Source: Mycobacterium helveticum
GTDB taxonomy: Bacteria; Actinomycetota; Actinomycetes; Mycobacteriales; Mycobacteriaceae
Direction: 5' to 3'
Assembly (NCBI RefSeq): GCF_007714205.1
Contig: NZ_VMQU01000018.1
Location: forward strand, 1 to 58,677
DNA: 58,677 nucleotides
How positions within the stretch are numbered: the stretch's first letter is position 1; each line of letters begins with the position of its first letter. The notes under the pieces were generated by a model. It searched no databases and was not told where the DNA came from. It was given only the letters and a program-made list of their open reading frames with translations. Shown here one piece after another: positions 20,064-27,770 of this stretch. The position numbers and the translations under genes were made by a program.

Positions 20064-20177
20064 GGGCGCACCCGTCCTCTGGGATCGCATGGCGCACAGG
20101 ACTTCCGCCCCTTATCTGCGGATGCGGTGCTGCGCTGGAGGGCGTGTCGAGGAGAAGACCATGAGCACCCGGAACAG

Positions 20178-22619
20178 CTAGGCGCGCTGCGGGTTCGGGT
20201 GTTCGCGGCGCGGCTGATGGTCGAGCCACCAATAGGCGGCCAGCTTGACCCGGTCGTTGAACAGGAACCAGCCCACCGCGTAGGCCCACACCAGACCGGC
20301 CCAGCGCCACCCCAGCGGTGTCATCGCCACCCCGTCGACCGCGATCAGCGTCGCGACGGTTTGCGCCGTGATCACCGCGCCCAGCAGCAGCGGTGCGGGA
20401 GCGGGCCGGGACCAGAAGGGGCCGCGGGAGCGGGTGAGGAAGATGGTCAGCTGTCCGGCGACCGACAGCTTCAAATAGATCATGGTGCGGATGAAGTCGT
20501 GGTTCAGTCCGAAAACCCGGGCCGCGAGGAAGAACAGGACGAAGGTGGCAACGACGCCGATCACGCCCAGCACGGTGGCGATGGTCAGCACGGCGCGCAT
20601 GTCCCACTTGACCGGCATGGCGGAACCGCGCACGTGGTCGTAGGCGATCGACAGGATCGCGCCGTCGTTGAGCAGCGCCAGGAACACGATCATCGCGGCG
20701 GTGACCGGGCGGAAGTTCATGAAAACCACGGCCAGGGTGATCAGCAGCAACACCCGGATGGTTTCGGCGATACGGTAGGTGGCGTAGCTGGTGAGCCGGG
20801 CGAAGATCTCCCGGGCCAGCCCGATCGCGGTCACGATCACCGACAAGCCGGGTGCCAGCAGGACCACGTCGGCGGCCGCGCGGGCCGCGTCGGTGGATCC
20901 GGCCACCGCGATACCGGCGTCGGCCTGTTTGAGCGCGGGGGCGTCGTTGACGCCGTCGCCGGTCATCCCGACGATGTGCCCGCGGGCCTGCAACAGCCGC
21001 ACGATGCGGTACTTGTGCTCGGGAAACACTTGGGCGAACCCGTCTGTTGCCTCCACCCGGGCGCCCAGATCGTCGCCGTCAGCGGCGTCGTCGAGCATGC
21101 CGGCATCGAGGATCTGCTCCCCCAGGCCGACCTGACGGGCGATCTCGCGGCCGATGGCGACCTGGTCGCCGGTGACCATCTTGACGTCGATGCCGAGGTC
21201 TCTTGCGGCGCTGATGGTCGCCGCGGAGTCGTCGCGCGGCGGGTCCGCCAGAGCCAGGACACCCAGCAGCCGCCAGCAGCCGTCGCCGTCCGTCTTGGCG
21301 ACCCCCAGGGACCGGTACCCGTGGCCTGCGAATCGTTCGACCACACCGTCGATTTCGGCGGTGGCGCCGTCGTCGTCGCCGTCGCACAGGGCGGCGATGA
21401 CCTGGGGCGCACCCTTGCTGACCCGAAAAGTCCGGCCGTCGGGGTCGCGCACCGTCGCCTCGGTGCGTTTGCTGACCGGGTCGAACGGGACGAACTTGTC
21501 CACCCGGGCCACGGGTAGCGGGCCCGCGGCGGCCACCACCGCCAAGTCGATGAGGTCGTTGTCTTCGACGCGTGAGGCCAGCGCCGCCGCCGTGAGCAGT
21601 TCGTCGTCGCCGCCGGCGGTGGTGCTCCAGCGGGCGGCGAGCGCGAGACGGTTCTGGGTCAACGTGCCGGTCTTGTCCGAGCACAACAGGTCGATGCCGC
21701 CGAGCTCCTCGACCGCCGGGAGATGACTCACCACGGCCTCGTGACGCGCCAGTTGGCGGGCGCCGATGGCCATCGTCACCGACAGCACCGCCGGCAGCGC
21801 CACCGGAATCGAGGCGATCGTGACCACCAGCGCGAACTCCAGGGTCTCCAGCACGGGATTGCCCCGGATCAGCGAGACCACCACCGTCAGGGTGACCAGG
21901 ACCAGCGCGATCACGATCAGGTAGTTCGCGATGCGCAGCACCGCGCGCTGAAAATGGCTGACCGTGCCCGCGGCCTCCACCAGCGCGGCGGTCTTGCCCA
22001 TGTACGACGACACTCCGGTGGCGCATACCAGCGCGTCGGCCTCGCCGCGCACCACCACCGACCCAGAGAACACGGCGTCGCCCTGTCCGCGGCTCACTGC
22101 CAGCGACTCGCCGGTCAGCGCGGACTGGTCCACGTCGAGGGTGACGTCGTCGAGAATCCGCAGATCGGCGGGCACCACATCGCCGAGGCGCACCCGCAAG
22201 ACGTCGCCGGGCACCAGGTCGCGCACGGCCACCGTCGCCCATGCGCCGTCGCGCAGCACCCGCGCCTCTGACACCAGCCGCCGCTTGAGCGCGGCGATCG
22301 CGTTGGCCGCCTGGTGTTCCTCGAAATACGCCACCAGGCCGTTCATCGCCAGCAGCACCCCGATGATCACCGCGTCGGTCCAGTGTCGGGCGGCCACCGA
22401 CAACACCAGCGCGACCTCGATCATCCAGGGGATCGGCGCCCAAAAATAACCCAGAAACTCCAGCACCGGATTGCGATGCCGTTCGCCGATCTCGTTGGGC
22501 CCGTAGCGCTCCAGTCTTTGCCGGGCCTGGGCTGTCGTCAAACCCGCTGCGGAGCTGTCCAGTTCGGCGAGCAGCTGCGGCAGCGGTAACTCGGTCAGCT
22601 TGTCGGTGGCCTGCGTCAA
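20178..22619 (-). CDS. Plasma-membrane H+-ATPase-like P-type ATPase (P3A)
   Basis: An 813-residue P-type ATPase. Phosphorylation site DKTGT with D315, TGES at 169-172 in the actuator domain, and GDGVNDAPALKQADAGIAV near residue 540 are all intact. The membrane motif PVALP at 272-276 differs from the CPC of heavy-metal pumps and the PEGLP of Ca2+ pumps and, with the overall length and the GYFWAPIPWMIE segment, matches P3A proton pumps of plants, fungi and some prokaryotes. It should extrude H+ at the cost of ATP. It starts with TTG after a GGGGAG purine-rich site. No linked regulator or partner is evident. Confidence 0.92.
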   Translation of the reverse strand: MTQATDKLTELPLPQLLAELDSSAAGLTTAQARQRLERYGPNEIGERHRNPVLEFLGYFWAPIPWMIEVALVLSVAARHWTDAVIIGVLLAMNGLVAYFEEHQAANAIAALKRRLVSEARVLRDGAWATVAVRDLVPGDVLRVRLGDVVPADLRILDDVTLDVDQSALTGESLAVSRGQGDAVFSGSVVVRGEADALVCATGVSSYMGKTAALVEAAGTVSHFQRAVLRIANYLIVIALVLVTLTVVVSLIRGNPVLETLEFALVVTIASIPVALPAVLSVTMAIGARQLARHEAVVSHLPAVEELGGIDLLCSDKTGTLTQNRLALAARWSTTAGGDDELLTAAALASRVEDNDLIDLAVVAAAGPLPVARVDKFVPFDPVSKRTEATVRDPDGRTFRVSKGAPQVIAALCDGDDDGATAEIDGVVERFAGHGYRSLGVAKTDGDGCWRLLGVLALADPPRDDSAATISAARDLGIDVKMVTGDQVAIGREIARQVGLGEQILDAGMLDDAADGDDLGARVEATDGFAQVFPEHKYRIVRLLQARGHIVGMTGDGVNDAPALKQADAGIAVAGSTDAARAAADVVLLAPGLSVIVTAIGLAREIFARLTSYATYRIAETIRVLLLITLAVVFMNFRPVTAAMIVFLALLNDGAILSIAYDHVRGSAMPVKWDMRAVLTIATVLGVIGVVATFVLFFLAARVFGLNHDFIRTMIYLKLSVAGQLTIFLTRSRGPFWSRPAPAPLLLGAVITAQTVATLIAVDGVAMTPLGWRWAGLVWAYAVGWFLFNDRVKLAAYWWLDHQPRREHPNPQRA

Positions 22620-23030
22620 CCCCGTCTCCCCTCACGGTCCATCGCGTGTCGAGTTCACACTCGCATCGTCGTCGCAGACCAGATAGGGCCGAACGCCCCC
22701 TATCGGATGGACCGTGTTCGGCCGCCGGCGTCGTGTGTCAACCGACGGCGTCCCGTGTGGACCCTTCGACGGCGATCGGCAGGCCGACCAGCGACGGGCG
22801 GCGCGATCGCAGGCCTCCGCGAGCACGCCGACCGCGGCCGAACTCAAATCGACGAAGAGCGGCTTGGCGCCGGCGCGGCTGTGCCGGAAGGCAAAGCCCG
22901 CCAGGGCGGTATCGCATTGCGTCAACGCAGCAGAGCGTCAACGTAGCAGAGCGTCAACGGTGCAGAGTTTTTCGTTCACGGGCCAGGTGGGTGCGGTAAC
23001 TCGTCGTCGCGGGCGGCGAATTCGTCGGGT
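22620..23030. other. Non-coding stretch upstream of the P-type ATPase
   Basis: About 410 bases without a gene that I can support. Several open frames exist on both strands, but they have arginine-rich, low-complexity translations with no ribosome site, as expected for chance frames in GC-rich DNA. A three-copy 16-base tandem repeat lies at 22919-22966. Confidence 0.4.
22919..22966. repeat. Three-copy 16-bp tandem repeat
   Basis: Three adjacent 16-base units of the form GCGTCAACGNNGCAGA occupy this stretch; copies 1 and 2 differ by one base and copy 3 by two. It is a short VNTR-like array outside any clear gene and might vary in copy number between strains. Confidence 0.8.
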
Positions 23031-23234
23031 TCAGGCCGGTGTGTCGGAGCTGGAACAGCCGCCGAAAGCGCGAAGTCCGGACGCGCCGTCGCGGGAGGTT
23101 CCGCCTCGTCGTCGGACCCGCGCGGAGGGATGGCGCAGCATCGCCGCACCACGCTCGCGTGCACGTCGCTGAGCCGCGATCCACACCGGGTGGGAGTCAA
23201 GGAAAATAATCGTCGCCTCTGAAGTGTTCGCCAC
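23031..23234 (-). CDS. Possible small protein of unknown function
   Basis: A candidate 67-residue ORF starting with GTG at 23234, with AAGGAG 9 bases upstream, which is a good ribosome site. The N-terminal 20 residues (SEATIIFLDSHPVWIAAQ) look protein-like; the C-terminal half is basic and Ser/Gly-rich. A TTG three codons upstream could also be used, though it lies directly after the AAGGAG. I do not recognise it, and it may be non-functional. Confidence 0.35.
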   Translation of the reverse strand: MANTSEATIIFLDSHPVWIAAQRRARERGAAMLRHPSARVRRRGGTSRDGASGLRAFGGCSSSDTPA

Positions 23235-23526
23235 GATTGTCAACTCCTTCCGAAGCAATGCGAAAGCAATGCGAATCGGCTTGTGAGATGTGGGGCAGAT
23301 GTGGTTATTGAATCGTGATTCCAGGATGCCCGACCGACCCTGAGACCAAACCCCTCCCAACATGAGAATCAGCCATGAATTTGCGGCAAATCCCGAGCCA
23401 CTGCTGTCGCCGCCGGTTGTCCGACCGGCCACGAGTCTGGATCGTAGCGGCGGCCACCGACACAATTTTCGACTCGGCATGAACGGCTGGCGCCGGCTCG
23501 GGCCGTGATCGGACTGCTATCGTCCC

Positions 23527-24381
23527 TTGCTTATGCCGGAGATGGACCGCCGCCGCATGATGTTGACGACCGGGATCGGCGTGCTGGCAGCCGCGCTGCC
23601 CGGCCCCGAGGCCCGTGCGGACCGATTGCGAGGGGGCCGCGCCGCGGGCCGCATCCCACCGCCAACCGCGCCCAGCGGGCAGTCCGGCAGCTACGTCTTC
23701 CAGGACGAATTCGACGGGCCGGCGGGCTCGGCGCCCGATTCGTCCAAGTGGGCGGTGGCGCAGGCCCGCGAAACCATCAAGGACCCGACGTACTGGGAGC
23801 GGCCCGAGAACATCGGCCAATACCGCGACAACCGGCAGAATGTCGTCGTCGACGGCAAGTCCAACCTCGTCCTGCGTGCCGCCAAAGACGGCCCGACGTA
23901 CTACAGCGGCAAGGTGCAAAGCCTGTGGCGGGGCGGCGTCGGCCACACCTGGGAAGCGCGAATCAAGCTGAACTGCCTGACGCCGGGCGCCTGGCCCGCC
24001 TACTGGCTGGGCAATCAGGACGAAGGCGAGATCGACGTCATGGAATGGTACGGCAACGGCAAGTGGCCCTCGGCCACCACGGTGCACGCGAAAGCCAACG
24101 GCGGCGAGTGGAAGACCCACAACATCGCGGTGGACAGCGCCTGGCACACGTGGCGAACCCAGTGGGACCAGACCGGGATCCGCTTCTGGAAGGACTACGC
24201 CGACGGCGCGCAGCCCTACTTCGACGTCCCGGCGAACTCGCTGCCGGACTGGCCGTTCAACGCGCCCGGCTACACGGTGTTCACGGTGTTCAACCTCGCG
24301 GTCGCCGGTTCCGGCGGCGGCGACCCGGGACCGGGGACCTACCCCGCGGACATGCTCGTCGACTGGATACGCGTCTGGTGA
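23527..24381 (+). CDS. Secreted GH16 beta-glucanase-like protein (Rv0315-like)
   Basis: A 284-residue GH16 (laminarinase/beta-1,3-glucanase-like) jelly-roll enzyme. The catalytic signature ExDxxE is present as E168, D170 and E173 within GEIDVMEWYG. An N-terminal signal peptide with RRR and a hydrophobic core ends near APxAxAD. From memory the whole sequence closely follows M. tuberculosis Rv0315, including its start MLMPEMDRRRMM, which supports the TTG at 23527; the ATG at 23533 is the alternative. The host makes no beta-1,3-glucan that is well known, so the natural substrate is open. It converges with the methyltransferase ending at 24383. Confidence 0.92.
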   Translation: MLMPEMDRRRMMLTTGIGVLAAALPGPEARADRLRGGRAAGRIPPPTAPSGQSGSYVFQDEFDGPAGSAPDSSKWAVAQARETIKDPTYWERPENIGQYRDNRQNVVVDGKSNLVLRAAKDGPTYYSGKVQSLWRGGVGHTWEARIKLNCLTPGAWPAYWLGNQDEGEIDVMEWYGNGKWPSATTVHAKANGGEWKTHNIAVDSAWHTWRTQWDQTGIRFWKDYADGAQPYFDVPANSLPDWPFNAPGYTVFTVFNLAVAGSGGGDPGPGTYPADMLVDWIRVW

Positions 24382-24382
24382 G

Positions 24383-25255
24383 TCAGCCGAACTCGAGCAA
24401 CGTGTAGGCGCCGCGGAACGGCCGCATCGGCGCACACCGCCAGAACGCGGGGAACAACGTCCCGAAGAACACACCCCGTCCCCTGGGCATCGGCAGGTCG
24501 TGCACCGCCTGGATCCCGGGCATGGTGTCGGCCAGATCCGCGAGCTGGCGCGACGAAAGGCTGAACGGCATCGGCGGCACCCGGTAGCGCCTGGAGGACC
24601 GCATCCCCCGCGGCGCGAGCTTCTTGACCAGGATCGGCGGCAGGTCGAAGAACATCTGCCCGCCGGGAAACCGCTTTGCGCACTCGGCGATCAGGCCCAG
24701 CGACTCGTGCGGTTGCAGGTACATCAGCAGGCCCTCGGCGGTGATGAAAACGCCGTGGGTGGCGTCGATCTCATCCATCCAGCTGTAGTCCAGCGCGGAT
24801 TGCGCCAGGTACGTGATGCGCTCCGAATGCGGCAACAGCCGCCGTCGCAGTTCGATGACCGGCGGCAGGTCCACCGACACCCAACGAAATCGCGCGTCGG
24901 CCAGTGCGCTGCTGACGCGCCAGAAGCTGGTCTGGAAGCCTTCCGCCAGGGCGACGACCGTCGCCCGGGGCCGCGCCGTGAGGTACTCGATCGCGCACCG
25001 GTCCACCGCCAGGGACCGCAGCGCCATCTCCTGGCCTCTGCGCCGGAACTTCTCGAAGTCGAAGTCGATGGATTGGACGAGTTCGATCGCCATCGGGTCG
25101 TCCAGGATCGCATCCGGGCGCCCGGCCTGGTAGGCCCTGCCGTACAGGGTCAGCAGCGCCGTTTCCGAGACGCCGGTCAACTGCCCGGCGTCCACTTTCT
25201 CCACTTTGTCGTCTTTGTCGTCTTTGTCGTCTTTGTCGTCTGTGTGACGACTCAT
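24383..25255 (-). CDS. TIGR00027-family SAM-dependent methyltransferase
   Basis: A 290-residue protein of the leucine-carboxyl-methyltransferase-like TIGR00027 group, which is strongly expanded in mycobacteria. Supporting segments are LAEGFQTSFWR, VSVDLPPVIELRR and the TAEGLLMYLQP motif. The N-terminus carries a DDK repeat encoded by a 9-base tandem repeat. It is probably the last gene of the TspO - SOUL - DUF2905 operon: its ATG lies 13 bases after the DUF2905 stop with GGGGAGAG before it. The substrate of these enzymes is not known. Confidence 0.88.
   Translation of the reverse strand: MSRHTDDKDDKDDKDDKVEKVDAGQLTGVSETALLTLYGRAYQAGRPDAILDDPMAIELVQSIDFDFEKFRRRGQEMALRSLAVDRCAIEYLTARPRATVVALAEGFQTSFWRVSSALADARFRWVSVDLPPVIELRRRLLPHSERITYLAQSALDYSWMDEIDATHGVFITAEGLLMYLQPHESLGLIAECAKRFPGGQMFFDLPPILVKKLAPRGMRSSRRYRVPPMPFSLSSRQLADLADTMPGIQAVHDLPMPRGRGVFFGTLFPAFWRCAPMRPFRGAYTLLEFG
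25204..25239. repeat. Coding 9-bp tandem repeat (four copies) in methyltransferase N-terminus
   Basis: CTTTGTCGT is repeated four times without change, encoding a run of Asp-Asp-Lys on the minus strand. Each unit is three codons, so gain or loss keeps the reading frame and would only change the length of the acidic/basic N-terminal tail. Confidence 0.85.
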
Positions 25256-25268
25256 CAGCTCTCCCCGA

Positions 25269-25493
25269 TCAACGACGGAGCAGGCGTCCCACGACCGCGA
25301 GCAACAACGTCGCCGCGAGCGAGACCAGCAGCATCGACACCAACGGAATGTAGACGTGCACGTTACCGCGTTCGATCCGGATATCGCCGGGAAGCCGGCC
25401 GAACCAGGAGAAGCCGCCCGCCCAGATGAGAACGCCGGCCACGACGACCAGGATCCCGGCCACCACGACGACGGGGCCGATGCTGCGTCCCAT
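25269..25493 (-). CDS. DUF2905 small membrane protein
   Basis: A 74-residue protein with two hydrophobic helices. The first (VVVVAGILVVVAGVLIW) is followed by FGRLPGDIRIER, the hallmark of DUF2905, and the second (SMLLVSLAATLLLAV) ends the protein. Its ATG shares one base with the stop codon of the SOUL gene (TGATG), so the two are translationally coupled. Function of the family is unknown. Confidence 0.88.
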   Translation of the reverse strand: MGRSIGPVVVVAGILVVVAGVLIWAGGFSWFGRLPGDIRIERGNVHVYIPLVSMLLVSLAATLLLAVVGRLLRR

Positions 25494-26119
25494 CACGACT
25501 CGACGGGGATCGCCACCTCGTTGCGGCGCCGGCACGGCAGCGTCCACGGCGGATCATAAAACCAGGCATCGGCCCCGCCGGTCGGTGTGATGTCGTTGTC
25601 GCGCAGGACCTTTCTGAGCTCAGCGGTGCGGTCGGCAACGGCCCGTGGGCTCCGGTCACCGCTGAATTTCAGCACAGCCACCGTCTGGGGCGGCACGGTC
25701 ACCAAGCGGACCTGGTCGTCATTGGGTGTGGGCAGGGTGTCCATGGTCCACTTCGACGGCATGAAGAAGCGGATCACCCAGCCGCCTTCGGCGTCGGCCG
25801 CCTGGGCGACGGGCGCGGTCATCGCGATCTGTTGGCCCGCGGCCGCGTGCTGGCTGACCGGCGCCGTCATCGCGATCGCCTGGCCACCGCGGTTGCCGCC
25901 GAAGATGTAGCCCGCGACCCGGCGGAAGCCCACATTGCGGGCTCGCTCCTGGTCACCCGGCACCGTCGTCTCGGCGGCAATGCGCGGTCCGTAGCTCCGG
26001 ATCTCGACGGTGTCGGTGAGCTCCTGGCGCGTGTAGCCGGGCTCCTCGGTGCCCAGGCGGATGCCGACGACCGCAACCAGCGATTCGGCGACCTGTTCGG
26101 CGAGCTTGGTCAGTTTCAT
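25493..26119 (-). CDS. SOUL haem-binding family protein
   Basis: A 208-residue protein of the SOUL/HEBP family, which binds haem or other tetrapyrroles. Recognisable segments are VEIRSYGPRIAAETTV, FRRVAGYIFGGN, two copies of IAMTAPV, FFMPSKWTMDTLP and the terminal NEVAIPV. A doubled IAMTAPV block is common in bacterial homologues. The ATG at 26119 is preferred over the GTG one codon earlier. The gene starts 16 bases after the TspO stop and overlaps DUF2905, so it belongs to a tetrapyrrole-related operon. Confidence 0.9.
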   Translation of the reverse strand: MKLTKLAEQVAESLVAVVGIRLGTEEPGYTRQELTDTVEIRSYGPRIAAETTVPGDQERARNVGFRRVAGYIFGGNRGGQAIAMTAPVSQHAAAGQQIAMTAPVAQAADAEGGWVIRFFMPSKWTMDTLPTPNDDQVRLVTVPPQTVAVLKFSGDRSPRAVADRTAELRKVLRDNDITPTGGADAWFYDPPWTLPCRRRNEVAIPVES

Positions 26120-26134
26120 CACAATGCCATTCCC

Positions 26135-26617
26135 TCAGTGTCGATTGAGAAACCACAGGTGGCCGGCCAACGCCGTCGCGAACGCGCACCACAGCGGGTA
26201 CAGGAGCAGCGGAGCGGCTCGGCCGCCCTGCGCGTCTACGGCCCGGCGCGCCAGGTCGGCGCTGCTGACGGTGAGCGCCGCGGCGGCCGCCGCGGACAGG
26301 CCCAGCCCGCGGCGCTGAAAGAACAGCCATGACCAGCCGGCGTTCAATGCGAGGTTGAGCGCAAGGGCCCTGACGTATTGGCGACGTTCCGGCTTTCGCC
26401 CGCGGCGCTCCAGTTCGTCGAGTGTGTTGGACGAGACGACCGCGATGTCTGCGTAGAGCACCGGCCACACGATCGGAAAGACTTGCTGTGGAGGCTGGTA
26501 CGGCGGCTTGCGCAGCGATCGGTACCACGGCGACGCGGCCGGACGGCTCGCCAGCCCACCGACGACGGCGGCCGAGGTAACGGCCGTGGCGGCGGGGATC
26601 AGAGTTCGTGCCTGCAT
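26135..26617 (-). CDS. tspO: TspO/MBR family membrane protein
   Basis: A 160-residue protein of five transmembrane helices matching TspO, which binds porphyrins and cholesterol and takes part in tetrapyrrole handling and stress responses. Visible family signatures are WYRSLRKPPYQPPQQVFPIVWPVLY at the first loop, NLALNAGWSWLFF in helix 3, and the final AGHLWFLNRH. The open frame continues about 100 codons upstream, but ATG 26617 has GGGAG 6 bases upstream and gives the usual family length. It heads the operon that continues with SOUL, DUF2905 and a methyltransferase. Confidence 0.93.
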   Translation of the reverse strand: MQARTLIPAATAVTSAAVVGGLASRPAASPWYRSLRKPPYQPPQQVFPIVWPVLYADIAVVSSNTLDELERRGRKPERRQYVRALALNLALNAGWSWLFFQRRGLGLSAAAAAALTVSSADLARRAVDAQGGRAAPLLLYPLWCAFATALAGHLWFLNRH

Positions 26618-26751
26618 GTCACACTCCCGGTGAAAGTGATCGGTAGGTGGATTCACCCATTTTCGTCGGCCGTTCGGCAAGGGGCAATATCCTTCGATTG
26701 CGATGTCACCCGCCTCTTGTCCCGGGCATGCGATGCGGGTAACCGCAAAAT

Positions 26752-26781
26752 GACTCTTCCGGCCACGACTCTTCCGGCCAC
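26752..26781. repeat. 15-bp tandem duplication
   Basis: GACTCTTCCGGCCAC occurs twice in a row without change, in the region upstream of tspO. Confidence 0.8.
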
Positions 26782-27327
26782 CGATTGGCCGTCCGGGTCC
26801 ATCGTCGGTTCGGTACCAGTCGGCGCGATTGGCGGGTGCGGGTGTCGACCCCTCGGCCTCGTGCCGGACTGCACCGTAGCCGAAGTCGCGGCGCCCACCG
26901 GATTCGGTTGTGTCACAAACGAACAAAACGCCCGATCCGGTTCCGCCCCGTCAGCGCGGCCATGGCGGCCGGCGGGCTGGTCCTCCGGCCGGCGGGCCAC
27001 TACGAGAGCTGTTGGAAAACGGAGCCTTTCGGGTTTGCGGCCATCGGTCTCCGACCCGCCCGGACCGGAGCCCCTTACCCTTCGCGACCCGTGATCGACC
27101 GGCCGGCGCGCAGAGGTTCGAGGGGACACGGCATTCCCGCTATGGACAATGCGCGTCACTATGCGGCGCGTTCGTTGTCAACACGCAAAGTAATTAAGCG
27201 TTGACGAATTCGGATTAGTGGCGAAATCCCGTTCAACCGCTTACCGGGTTTCCGCGGTTGCCCGCGCAGGCCCCAAGCACCTGGCGCCACCGAAAAGCCA
27301 CCTCCAGGATTACGGCGCCAGTTGTGG

Positions 27328-27362
27328 CTCGTGGCACGGGCCCATTCGTCTCGTGCCACGAG
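27328..27362. repeat. Perfect 11-bp hairpin in intergenic region
   Basis: CTCGTGGCACG at 27328-27338 pairs exactly with CGTGCCACGAG at 27352-27362 across a 13-base loop. There is no T-tract after it on either strand, so a canonical intrinsic terminator is not shown, although mycobacterial terminators often lack one. It may end an unannotated transcript or shape the long leader of the PE-cellulase gene. Confidence 0.6.
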
Positions 27363-27770
27363 TCAACACGCAGACGATGCGAAAGGTCCTGTCCGAATGC
27401 ATGAAAGCAATCGGCACCCAACCGCGGCGGTCCGGGTGCCGGTTGCCGATGCTTGAGCCGACGATGCGGACACCGGAAGGTGCGTGGAACCTGGAGCGCC
27501 ACCGCGTGCTTCCGCCACGTGGCTGCGGGGTCCGTGCCCGGAGGGCCACCGTCGCGGCACCGGCCCGCCCTGCAACTCTGGCGTACCTGAGCCACCTTTG
27601 ATTTTGAGCCGGCCAGCGGATAACCGTCGACCCGGATTTGTGAGGTAACCATGAGATTTTGCACCAATTTATCGAAACGGTATGTGCATGAGGCCGAAGT
27701 GATTTACCGTCGTGATCGGGCCGTGATCGAACTGTGATGGCGGCGTGATACGTTAGTCAAAGGATTGTGC

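Larger units (their letters stand above)
26618..27770. other. Long intergenic region between TspO and the PE-cellulase gene
   Basis: About 1.15 kb with no gene that I can support. Open frames on both strands have Arg/Pro-rich translations, no ribosome sites and no known motif. The stretch contains a 15-bp tandem repeat at 26752-26781 and an 11-bp perfect hairpin at 27328-27362, and the last 150 bases are visibly less GC-rich, as expected of a promoter zone for the PE-cellulase gene. An sRNA or leader could be hidden here. Confidence 0.5.

Noticed and set aside
20127..21518. Plus-strand frame of 463 codons opposite the P-type ATPase
   Set aside because: Shadow of the ATPase coding strand; no motif or ribosome site.
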